Source: Orobanche coerulescens
Taxonomy: Eukaryota > Streptophyta > Magnoliopsida > Lamiales > Orobanchaceae
Length of the DNA stretch: 64,000 nucleotides
Reading direction: 5' to 3'
NCBI GenBank assembly: GCA_033398695.1
Contig: CM065810.1
Location: 144,647,858 to 144,711,857, forward strand
Numbering within the stretch: position 1 is the first letter of the stretch; every line of letters starts with the position of its first letter. Below, in pieces: positions 1 through 9,373 of the stretch. Under the pieces are notes generated by a model. That model searched no databases and was not told the origin of the DNA. It worked only from the letters and a program-made list of their open reading frames with translations. The translations under genes were made by a program, and so were the position numbers.

Positions 1-2
1 AG

Positions 3-494
3 ATGTTTGGTCATCAGAACCGGGCGGCTAGACAAAATGCTATGAGGGTATTGATGACAACCCAAATGTCTTAAGGGACTCCAGTGAGGGATCATGTTCT
101 AAAAATGATGTCTCATTTGAACGAACTGAGTATACTGGGGGCTACTATCGATGCGGAAACGCAGGTCGATATTATCTTAGGCAGCTTACCTAGAAGCTTT
201 GAGCAGTTCCGCCTTAACTACAATATGAACCGTAGGACATATAGTTTGGCGGAACTTCTGACAGAGCTTCAGTCTGCTGAAGGTCTCTTCAAACAAGGTT
301 ATCATCAGATTCTTGCAGATCGGTGCTACTTCTTCCAAACCCAAATGGGGAAAGAAGAAGAAGCAGTTGGCTGTATAAGTGGCAACCCTCAAGGTGAAAA
401 GCAAGGCTCCTCACCCCGAGGCGAACAAAAGCCAAAGGGAAAGTGCTACAAGTGCGGTCGAAAGGACATTTTAAAGCGGATCGCCTGCTCTTAA
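3..494 (+). pseudogene. Cop1 gag, C-terminal part
   Basis: Reading frame 3-494 encodes the C-terminal half of a copia Gag (UBN2 type), the nucleocapsid-forming protein of the virus-like particle. Recognisable stretches are FGHQNRAARQNAM and RDHVLKMMSHLNEL, then LPRSFEQFRLNYNMN and a lysine-rich tail ending in the first half of a zinc knuckle, CYKCGRK. An in-frame TAA lies at 72-74. The knuckle loses frame by about one base after CGRK: the following bases read as the expected GHFKA segment in another frame. Non-functional as it stands. Confidence 0.85.
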
Positions 495-499
495 GAAAG

Positions 500-668
500 G
501 TATGTCTCGTGCACTAGTAGTCAAAACATGTTTGGACTTGTTCTTCCACTTCGTGGATAGTTGATTCAGCTCCACCGATCATGTTTGCTTTGACTCGCAT
601 GGTTTTCGTGTAACCAAGCACTTAGTGCGGGCGAGATTACCATCAATCGGGCGATTATTCCAGGGCTT
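500..668 (+). pseudogene. Cop1 protease remnant
   Basis: Between the broken zinc knuckle and the integrase frame lies a stretch that reads WIVDS near 552-570, the position of the catalytic D-S-G triad of copia aspartic proteases. The glycine is lost by a small indel and the frame is interrupted further on. Protease identity is inferred from position and this short motif only. Confidence 0.5.
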
Positions 669-2003
669 ATGGTCATGAAAGTGGGAGTCGTGCAGTTGAA
701 GATTAATGATAAATTATTAGTTCTCAATAATGTATTATTAGTACCGGATTGTAGAATGAATTTAATTTCGGTTTCTAAATTAAAATGCGATGGTTATTCA
801 GTTTCTTTTGATGATGATGCCATTATTAAGAAAAGAAGCGGTGAATATATTTGCAGAGGTACTTTTAATGATGGACTATATATTGTTAATACTGCACAAA
901 CTCCTATGCATAAATCACTTAACTCTTTGTCTAAACCTAAAAAGAGAAAAGAACCTTCAAGCATAAACCAAACATATCTGTGGCATTTACGGTTAGGACA
1001 TGTAAACCTTAGAAGGATTCAAAGATTGGTAGATGATGGCCCATTGGATGATCTCCAAGTTGAGTCATTTCCAATTTGTGAATTCTGTCTGGAAGGTAAG
1101 ATGACCAAAAGGGTTTTTAAAACCAAGGGAAACCGTGCTCAGGATGTGTTAGAATTGGTTCATACGGATGTATGTGGTCCAATGAATATCCAGGCTAGGG
1201 GTGGTTTCGAATACTTCATCACGTTTATAGATGATTATTCGAGATATGGATACATCTATTTGATGCGACGTAAGTCTGAAGCCTTTGACAAGATCAGCGA
1301 CTTCAAGGCTGAAACAGAGAAGCGTCATGGGAAGAGTATCAAGTCGCTACGATCTGATCGTGGTGGCGAATACCTTAGTGGAGAGTTTTTGGATTTCTTG
1401 GCCAATGAGGGGGTTTCGTCCCAGCTCACCGCGCCGGGAACTCCACAACAAAATGGTGTGGATGAAAGAAGGAATAGGACTCTTTTAGAAATGGTTAGAT
1501 CAATTATGAGTTATTCAGATTTACCTATTTCGTTTTGGGGATACGCCTTAGAAACAGCGGCATACATTCTAAACCTGGTGCCTTCGAAATCAGTTCCAAA
1601 AACACCCACAGAACTATGGAGTGGGCGTAAGCCCAGTCTAGGACATGTTTGGATTTGGGGTACTCCAGCACATGTGCTGAATAAGGAAGCTGATAAATTG
1701 GCATCTCGTACAGAAGTGCGAGTGTTTGTAGGATACCCTAAGGGAACGAAGGGTGGCTTGTTCTATAGTCCCCAGGATCAGAAGGTCATTGTTAGCACCA
1801 ATGCCCGATTTCTGGAAGAGGATTATATGATTAGTCACAAGCCCATGAGCGAGATAATTCTGGAAGAGCTACGGGGCGAGACTCCGTCTATACCAATCGT
1901 ACAAGCGCCAACTAACACTGCACCACGTATCGATTCTGAAACTTTTACATCAACTCAGGATTTGCCTCGTCGTAGTGGGAGGGTTGTTCGTCAGCCCGAA
2001 TGA
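669..2003 (+). pseudogene. Cop1 GAG-pre-integrase and integrase
   Basis: 444 codons open. The N-terminus is the end of the protease/pre-integrase region (LNNVLLVPDCRMNLISVSKL). It is followed by the zinc-binding HHCC domain (HLRLGH ... CEFCLEGK) and the catalytic core with D (HTDVCGP), D (SDRGGEY) and E (DERRNRT, normally SERRNRT), so the DDE triad is intact. The C-terminal GKRKPS-like segment and LPRRSGRVVRQPE follow. The frame ends at a TGA (2001-2003) and the same frame continues at 2013 into RT. In copia elements this joint is normally continuous, so the TGA is a nonsense change in one polyprotein; the position would usually be arginine, consistent with CGA to TGA decay (inference). Confidence 0.92.
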
Positions 2004-2012
2004 TTCATAGGC

Positions 2013-3089
2013 GTGGGAAAGTCTTCGGACTCAATCCCAGACGAAGATGAATCAGTTCCCTGGACCTATAAGGAGGCAATCCAAGATAAAGATGCTGACT
2101 CCTGGCAAGAAGCAATGGAATCAGAAATGGGATCTATGGATTCCAATCAAGTGTGGGAGCTAGTAGAGCTACCTGATGGTGTACAAGCCATTAGAAGTAA
2201 ATGGGTCTACAAGCGAAAGAAAGGACGTGACGGGAAGGTTGAAACCTTCAAAGCGAGGCTTGTTGCAAAAGGTTACACTCAGAAAGAGGGTATCGATTAT
2301 GATGAAACCTTTTCGCCGGTAGCCATGCTTAAGTCAATCCGGATTCTTTTAGCTATAGCTGCGCATTTGGATCTGGAGTTTTGGCAGATGGATGTCAAGA
2401 CTGCATTCTTGAATGGGAGTCTAGACAAGGAAATCTATATGCGCCAAGCAGAGGGATTCATTGCTAAAGGAGAAGAGCACTTGGTGTGCAAACTTAAGAA
2501 ATCTATTTATGGACTTAAGCAAGCATCTAGATCTTGGAACACTCGTTTTGATGAAGTTGTCCAGTCATATGGATTCGTCCAATGTCCGAGTGAAAGTTGT
2601 GTGTATAAGAAATGCGATGGAAACGTATTGGTGTTTCTTGTACTGTATGTAGACGATATCCTTCTGATTGGAAACAACGTGAAGGAATTGTCGGACGTAC
2701 CGGTATGGCTATCTGAGCAGTTCGATATGAAGGATCTAGGAGAAGCAGGACACATCCTTGGAATCAGGATCTTTCGTGATCGGAAGAAGAGGATGTTGTA
2801 CTTATCCCAGGCATCCTATATCGATACAGTGCTGAAGCGATTTAGCATGGAGAATTCCAAGAAAGGTTTTCTACCTTACAGACATGGAATTCAACTATCT
2901 AAGAACATGTGTCCTAAGACACAAAAGGAGATAGATGACATGAACATGGTCCCTTATGCATCCGCTGTGGGAAGTCTCATGTATGCTATGCTTTGCACTA
3001 GACCAGATATCTGTCATGCAGTGGGCATGGCTGCTAGATACCAGGACCAGGACACTGGATTGCTGTCAAGCACATACTCAAGTACCTGA
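2013..3089 (+). pseudogene. Cop1 reverse transcriptase
   Basis: Copia-type RNA-dependent DNA polymerase, in the same frame as the integrase upstream. Diagnostic blocks: KWVYKRKKGRDGKVETFKAR, VAKGYTQKEGIDYDETFSPV, WQMDVKTAFLNGSL, the catalytic YVDDILLIGN (coding 2646 onward), DMKDLGEAGHILGIRI and GSLMYAMLCTRPDI. All the catalytic aspartates are visible. The frame is lost near 3045-3055 within the segment after AARYQ, where relatives have several more residues, so a small deletion has shifted RNase H into another frame. Confidence 0.93.
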
Positions 3090-3106
3090 GAAGGACTAGG
3101 GAGTAC

Positions 3107-3622
3107 ATGCTTGTATATCAATCAGACGACCTATTTCCGGTGGGTTACACTGACTCAGATTTTTCATCGGACAAAGAAAAGTCCAAGTCTACTTCGGGTT
3201 ATGTGTTTAGCCTGGGAGGTGGAGCCATTAGTTGGAGGAGTGTGAAGCAGAAATGCATCTCGGACTCTACCATGGAAGCCGAGTACGTGGCAGCCTCTGA
3301 GGCAGCCAAGGAGGCAGTGTGGCTCAAGTACTTCCTGCAGGACTTAGATGTGATTCCCGATTTGCCAGAGGGTATTACACTCTATTGTGATAATACTGGT
3401 GCAGTCGCAAATTCGAGGGAACCACGAGCCCATCAGGCAAGTAAACATATCAACCGCAAGTACCACATCATACGACACTTCGTAAAGGAAGGAGACGTAG
3501 TTGTAGCCAGGGTTGCATCGGAAGATAATCTTGCTGACCCTTTCACGAAAGGCCTACCTTCAAAAGTTTTTGAAAGGCATGTGGAAGGAATGGGATTACG
3601 GTGTATGGCAGCATTGCTTTGA
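3107..3622 (+). pseudogene. Cop1 RNase H
   Basis: Copia RNase H domain. It has GYTDSDFSSDKEKSKSTSGY (first catalytic D), SDSTMEAEYVAASEAAKEAVWL (catalytic E), LYCDNTGAVANSREP (catalytic D), and the terminal IADPF/LADPFTKGL block followed by the pol stop. It removes the RNA strand during reverse transcription. It is frameshifted relative to RT; the domain itself is intact. Confidence 0.92.
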
Positions 3623-3676
3623 GTATAAGTGGGAGAAATGAGAGACTATGTAATAGAGTAGTATACTTAAAAGCAT

Positions 3677-3697
3677 GCTTTGAGTATAAGTGGGAGA
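3677..3697 (+). promoter_or_regulatory. Cop1 polypurine tract (second of two copies)
   Basis: The segment ending AAGTGGGAGA lies directly before TGTTAGGATTG, the start of the LTR, as expected of a plus-strand primer. An identical 21 bp copy lies at 3616-3636, 61 bp upstream, so the polypurine region is duplicated. Confidence 0.85.
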
Positions 3698-3698
3698 T

Positions 3699-5186
3699 TG
3701 TTAGGATTGTATACTGCAAAGCATACTTTATGCTTGTATTACCTAATTTCCCTATTACTACCTATGAGGATATTAATTATATTTAATCACATGTTTTGCA
3801 TATTAATTCACGTTATGGTTATGCAAATGAAATGTCTAATTATTTTATATTGTAGATAATGTGGTGTGTTGGTGTCACACGGAAGATCACATTATCGGTG
3901 CCTTATAAAATAATATAATAGTTCACAACCTATATAATTATTAGACAAATTATATAAAGGGTTGTAGTGTATGCTTGAAAATAGTTGGTCTTGACTATTA
4001 GCATACATTAGCGTATTTGTATACGTTGAAAAGGATCGAGGTGAGATAGTGTCTTCTGTATTGACTGTAAGAAGAACGTAAATCTCGGATAATTATTATT
4101 TCTTAATTCTAAGTATATAATATTTAATTGTGTATTTATAATAATTATTGCTTTGATTTACCATAGGTGAGAGTCAAAATGATCGAGTCAATAAGCCTCG
4201 TATCTTGGGCAATAATATTGTTTATACGACAATTATTATTACTACTAGAAATCGTGTCCCGAGTCGTGCGGGTTGATGATGTCCCCTTGAGGAGCTCGAT
4301 AATGATTATTATATTAAACCCTGCAGGTGGATTTAATTCCGATATAATAATAAGGTTCGAGTGGTACTACTCTTGGATAAGATATTAATTAATTAAAGTT
4401 GTCAGTAGCTTATAATTAATTAATGGACATTCGATATCTTAAACACGGGAAATAATATATTTAATAAGGAGCCCAATTTCGTAATTTGGGATTTTGGTAG
4501 GAAGTGCAATATCAAATTTTTTAGTGGACGAAGTTGATATTAATTAATTCATCATATATTAGGAAGAGTCCTAATAAGGTAAGATGAATTAATTGGGAGT
4601 CCTTCCATAATCCTCCTCTAGATCCCTAGTAGTAGTCCAAGAGCCTATAAATAGGACATTATGGTTGATGGCCGATTTTATGCTTCTTCATACACAAGGA
4701 ATTTCGATTTTTTCTTCTAAGTGTTTAATTGTGGATCTTGACTTGTGTCTTTGATTCCACAATTGAGAGAGCACTTTAATTCTTGCTACATATCGGAATT
4801 ACTTGAAGAAAAGAAAATCGAGAGTTGTGAGGCATAAGAATTCAGCCGATCCATAAGGTGTCCAAGATCCGGTAGCTCGTTGCCCACACAACGTCCGGTT
4901 CAAGGCGGATCATACTCTAGAAGATCTGAAGGTAGAAATACAAGGCGATCAAGAATGAAGTAACCAACGCGCTTCAAAAGGTAATATCCTATGATCTTGG
5001 ATCTAGATTAGGATATTTTAATTAATCAACATATTTAATTAATAAATAATAAATAATATTTAAATTGCTTGTTAGTCTTAGTAATTAATAAATAGCATGC
5101 CTAAATAGATCTAATGCTCGTAGATGCGTAAAACGCAATTATCAACTTTCCCAAACTTCGCTTCCGCTGCGTTTTACTTTCCAACA
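3699..5186 (+). repeat. Cop1 3' LTR
   Basis: 1488 bp from TGTTAGGATTG to TTTCCAACA, directly after the polypurine tract. A TATA box (TATAAATA, 4645-4652) lies about 540 bp before the LTR end, so U3 is about 950 bp and AT-rich. Unlike the Ty3-type LTRs here, its U3 has no CpG palindrome array. The end is followed by AATGG; a matching TSD cannot be sought because the 5' end is outside the window. Confidence 0.88.
4645..4652 (+). promoter_or_regulatory. TATA box of Cop1 LTR
   Basis: TATAAATA in the context GAGCCTATAAATAGGA, the only strong TATA box in this LTR; presumed core promoter of the element. Confidence 0.6.
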
Positions 5187-6590
5187 AATGGTTAGAGTTC
5201 TATTTATAACCCTCAACCTCCATTTCATTTCTTCCCCACTTCATTTCCGTCTTTCGCCATCTGAGAACTATCCAGCACCATATAACTCCCATATCATCGT
5301 CCCAGTTTGATTTTGAATATCATAGACCCGTGTGGATTGGTACTCAAGCTTCCGGTGTTGGATTTTCATCAAGTGTTCATCATTGTCTTTTACATTAAGG
5401 TATGTTGATACTTTCCAAACTCTAATTCGTGTTCTTAAGGATGTTATGAACATACTACCGAGATTAATAAGTTCCATAGATGACTTTTAACCGAACATCA
5501 TGTTTTTGGGAGTTGGGAATGTTTATGCTTTAGTTACCATTGTTAAGAACATTATAACTCGAACCTTGTCATGATGAACAAATAGGAGAAGTGTTCTGAG
5601 GTTGATAATCTGCATTGGACGGTGTTTTCGGATGATCATAGACTTGGTATTGATATCACTTTTGCTACATGAACTTAGAAGGATAAACATCGAAGGTTTT
5701 GTTATATCTTGTAAAGATGGATTGTTAGCCGATCTTCAAGATGATAGTTTGAATGTAATGATGATATTGGTAACAACCATAGATTTTCCGAACTACATTT
5801 AAAGATTGATATCGATATTGGAGTAAAGTATTATGATGGCATGTTTATCCTGGAAATTCGAAGACATCAAACACCGTAGGATCATTCATTTTCGCATGAG
5901 TCATGTATTTGTGAGTATAATGTATGTTAAGAATTATGCATTACATACGTTATATCATCAGGTGAGTCAGTCGTCTTATCAGAGAAGAAAACTGTCAAAT
6001 ACATGCTTAGCGTATGTTAGGCTTTGAAGCTTACGTATGCTAACAAACAGACTTAACGTACGTTATCTTTGGTATGTAATGTACGTTATGAAGACAGCAG
6101 GCAGGATATCATGTTGACAACTTTTGGCTATAGTTTAGGATGTTAGATGTTCGTACGTTAGTTATATGTTGTAAGATGAACCCTATATTATTTTTTTTGT
6201 TTAAGCTCCAAGCTTGCAACGTGACAGATTGAAGGGGTGACCTTCGAGTGTATTGATATCCATCGAAGTTTTATCCTTATCGTCAATTTGAGGCAAGTAT
6301 TTTAATTATAATTGCTCGTATTATGTCGGTTATGTTATGATTGTACTGTGCATATGTGTTGTGATTAATTGTCCACCATGCGTTGGTCCGACGGGATTCA
6401 TCATGGGAAATCTATAGCTGTGTGCATTGGATCATTGGACAGGTAGTTCCACCATGCGTTGGTCCGACGGGATTATCATGGGAATCTATAGCTGTGTGCT
6501 GGATCGTTGGAATACCACGAGTATGTTGAGACTGTCATGATGTGTTATGTGTTGTTCTTATTTCTCGTCGGAGAAACTTGTCATGATTAT
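5187..6590 (+). repeat. Truncated Ty3-type LTR (fragment E)
   Basis: Non-coding. It starts just before a TATA box (CTATTTATAA, about 5200-5210), so the U3 was separated by the Cop1 insertion. It carries features shared by other Ty3-type LTRs here: the leader motif GAGGCAAGT (6290-6298) and two tandem copies of a 70-75 bp unit (about 6373-6515, each with CCACCATGCGTTGG). Between 5935 and 6090 are several CGTATG/ACGTACGT-type words, including TAACGTACGTTA (6053-6064). The right end runs into the Cop2 LTR near 6591 with no recognisable terminus. Confidence 0.65.
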
Positions 6591-7795
6591 TCATATCTAA
6601 TACATCATTAATATAATTAATTTCTCCAAGATATAATTATATTCATGAATTAACTTAATCACCCAGTAATTTATTTAATTCACTAAGCCATAAATTAATT
6701 TATCCAATAAATCAATTTAGACATCCAATGTCCCAATAAATTAGATATCCAATATCTAATATTAATAAAGAGAGAATAAGCTCGATTCATTCCGTCGTCA
6801 ATCCTATTGCACGTCTCAGTAGGTCCGTCTCAGTTAGCAATGAGAGGAACCAAAGAGTAGTAGCACCACCTAGCCAGCCTGGCGGCCTACACTGTACCCC
6901 AATTGAGAACGAATGATAGGGATCATTCAAAAACCATTCTGTCGTGAATACCAGTATACGTATAAACCCTTATTTCAAATGTCCCGATCAAGTTATAGGG
7001 TCACGGTCAGTCAAACTCTATTTTTACTTGCTCTGTGCATGAGTTAATGCATATCGAGATCATCGAGCTCTCGTGTATCCAATACAACTAGCTCCAATGC
7101 TTTGGCCAAAGACTTATGATCTCATCTGCCAATAACCGCATAGGACATATAACACGTTCACTAACAGGAGAAAGAATTCTATCTTGGTATTCAGTAGAAC
7201 CTGCTACTTGCCTGTTAAGACGCACGTCGAGGTTGACCCCCATCTTCCGGTTTTCTGGGTTGAACTAATATAATGAAAATCTTAACGTCACAAGCACATC
7301 CCTACTAAATCCTCAAGTCGAAGGTTCACGAATACCTATCACAATCTTTCGATTCCGTCATTGACTGTCCCGGAGTGAAATTCGTGTGATGAATCAAGGG
7401 TGAGTCAGTTAGAGTATACTAATCCAATCAACATACCTATAACCTGTGCTCCCACTAAACACTAGTATTCGACAGGCACTCTCCAAGTCAAAGAACACGT
7501 CATACAAGTCTTCACATAAACTTAACGCCCAATCAAGTTTCATCGACTTGCGAACGATTAATTATTTGAGCCATAAGCTTTCCAGTGCCGATCCCCGTGT
7601 CCAATTAGGAGTGGAATGTTTTGCTCTCAAATACACGGACTAGTTTCTATATATATATTTACGAGTCAGGAATACCATTGACTACCAGTAAATAAAGAAA
7701 CAAACACTTGCCTTATGATAATGATTTACATAATAATAAGTACAATGCCCTCACTCAACATCCTCAGAGTGGCATTCGAGGGCATACTCCTAACA
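6591..7795 (-). repeat. Cop2 3' LTR, truncated
   Basis: Homologous to the right part of the full 5' LTR at 21786-23746 (shared blocks ATAATTAATTTCTCCAAG, GGGTCACGGTCAGTCAAAC, GGTTGACCCCCA and the terminal GGGCATACTCCTAACA). The minus-strand start TGTTAGGAGTATGCC is at 7795, beside a polypurine tract read as AAGTGGGAGAT. Homology stops near 6591, leaving about 1.2 kb of a 2 kb LTR. Confidence 0.88.
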
Positions 7796-7810
7796 ATCTC
7801 CCACTTGCAC

Positions 7811-8205
7811 TTAATGCCACATATTATGGTATCTAATACCCATGTTCTCCAGATGACGCTCCAAGCTAGTCTGAGAAAGTGGCTTGCTCAGTGGATCAGC
7901 GATGTTGTCGGCTGAGTCTACTCTATGCAGCACAATGTATCCCTTGCCTACAAATTCTCTTACGAGATGATACTTCCTCTCAATACGTTTGGTACTGTTG
8001 TGAAACCTTGGCTCCTTGGCCTGTGCTACAGCTCCGTCGTTGTCGCAGTACAGCAGAACAGGCAGCTCAGCACATGGTATCACTTAAAGTTCTCCGAGAA
8101 ACTTCTTAATCCAGAACCCTTCCTTAGAAGTATCCGAGGCTGCTTGATACTCAACCTGACAGGTGGAATCAGTAGTCGCGTTTTGCTTGGTGCTACGCCA
8201 AGATA
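7811..8205 (-). pseudogene. Cop2 RNase H
   Basis: Copia RNase H read right to left. The end segment (8083-7811) is clean: LLYCDNDGAVAQAKEPRFHNSTKRIERKYHLVREFV, then NIADPLSKPLSQTSLERHL. The preceding part, with the TSGY and EAEY-like blocks, is shifted between frames. The stop is followed within about 20 bp by the polypurine tract and the LTR. The catalytic aspartate of the CDN block is present. Confidence 0.88.
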
Positions 8206-9030
8206 CTACTCCTCCATTAAGAGTAAATATTTAGCCAGAAGTAGACATCGAATCGTCTTTCTGTCCTTGGAAGTCTGAATCAGTGAATCCCACTTCACTT
8301 TTCCACCGCCATACATCATAACCATATCTCTAGTCCTTCTTAAGTACTTGAGAACGTTATTTACGGTAGTCAAATGTTCCCTACCTAGGTTTGCCTGAAA
8401 CCTACTTACCACGCTCATAGCATGCGCAATGTCAGGTCTTGTACACAACATAGCATACATAAAGCTACCCACGGCCGAAGCATATAGTATATTACTCATT
8501 TCCTTTCGTTGTTCCTCACTTTGAGGACACATCTTCGAGGAGAGTTTTATTCCATATCGCATCGGTAGGAACCCTCTCTTAGAATCATCCATCTTAAATC
8601 GCTTTAAGATTTTATCTATATAGAGGGCTTGGAAAAGACCTATCATTCTCTTCGCTCTATCCCGGTAGAGCCAAATACCAAGAATATAGGTAGCTTCTCC
8701 CAAGTCTTTCATGGAGAAATTACTCGAAAGCCAAGCTTTCACAGAACTGAGCATTCCCGCATCATTTCATATTAGTAGAATGTCATCTATATATAGTACT
8801 AAGAATGCAATCTTGCTCCCACTAACCCTATTGTATACACAAGGTTCCTCTTTATTTTACACGAAGTCAAACTCTTTGACTGCCTCGTCAAAACGAAGGT
8901 TCCAACTACGCGAAGCTTGCTTCAGTCCATAAATGGAATGCTGAAGCTTGCACACTTTCTGAATATCGACCTCGGACACAAAGCCTTTAGGCTGCTCCAT
9001 ATAGATTTCCTTCTCGAGGAATCAATTAAG
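8206..9030 (-). pseudogene. Cop2 reverse transcriptase, N-terminally deleted
   Basis: Starts at VKTAFLN (near 9030) immediately after integrase-tail sequence, so the first part of RT, from the KWVYK block to the WQM block seen in Cop1, has been deleted. The remaining blocks are FLEKEIYMEQPKGF, SIYGLKQASRSW, YIDDILLI (coding 8793-8782, isoleucine at the variable position), SMKDLGEATYILGI, and GSFMYAMLCTRPDIAHA. There are stops after AFLN, near VKEFDFV and after ILLI, so several inactivating changes are present. Confidence 0.88.
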
Positions 9031-9373
9031 GAAAGCGGTCTTTACGTCTGGAACCTCATGGAGACCCAGCTCCTCCAGGTGCACAAGGCCATACCTCTCC
9101 GATAAATCAGACACCCTACTAGACCTACGAGGTGGTTGTACTTGTGTTTCAGAAGGTTCGGTTCCAATTTCTTGCACAGGTGTCTCCTGAGGAGTTTTAT
9201 TGTATTCTTCCAAAGAAATACTTCTACCTGATCCGCCTTCCTGAATGAACTCATCTTCCAGGAAGTGTGCTTGCAAAGCAACAAGGATCTTTCGATCTTC
9301 GGGCATGTAGAATATATAACCCATCGTCCCAGATGGGAATCCAATAAAACGTCCCTTCACGGACCTTGATTCC
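9031..9373 (-). pseudogene. Cop2 integrase C-terminal tail
   Basis: Continuation of the integrase after the inserted element: GRFIGFPSGTMGYIFYMPED, then LVALQAHFLEDEFI and an acidic, proline-rich linker with RRSSRVSDLSERYG, the usual joint to RT. It ends at LGLHEVP, where it is fused to RT by the deletion. The segment 9369-9373 (ATTCC) is one copy of the TSD of the inserted element. Confidence 0.88.

Larger units (their letters stand above)
1..5186 (+). mobile_element. Cop1: Ty1/copia retrotransposon, 5' part outside window
   Basis: Order gag end, protease remnant, integrase, RT, RNase H, polypurine tract, 3' LTR. Integrase preceding RT is the defining Ty1/copia order. The 5' LTR and most of gag lie upstream of the window. 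The 3' LTR ends in CCAACA at 5186 and is followed by unrelated Ty3-type LTR sequence, so Cop1 inserted into an older LTR. The element is decayed but readable: one stop in gag, a damaged protease, one TGA between integrase and RT, and one frameshift between RT and RNase H. Close relatives of its pol (Cop2, Cop3) lie on the other strand later in the window. Confidence 0.93.
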
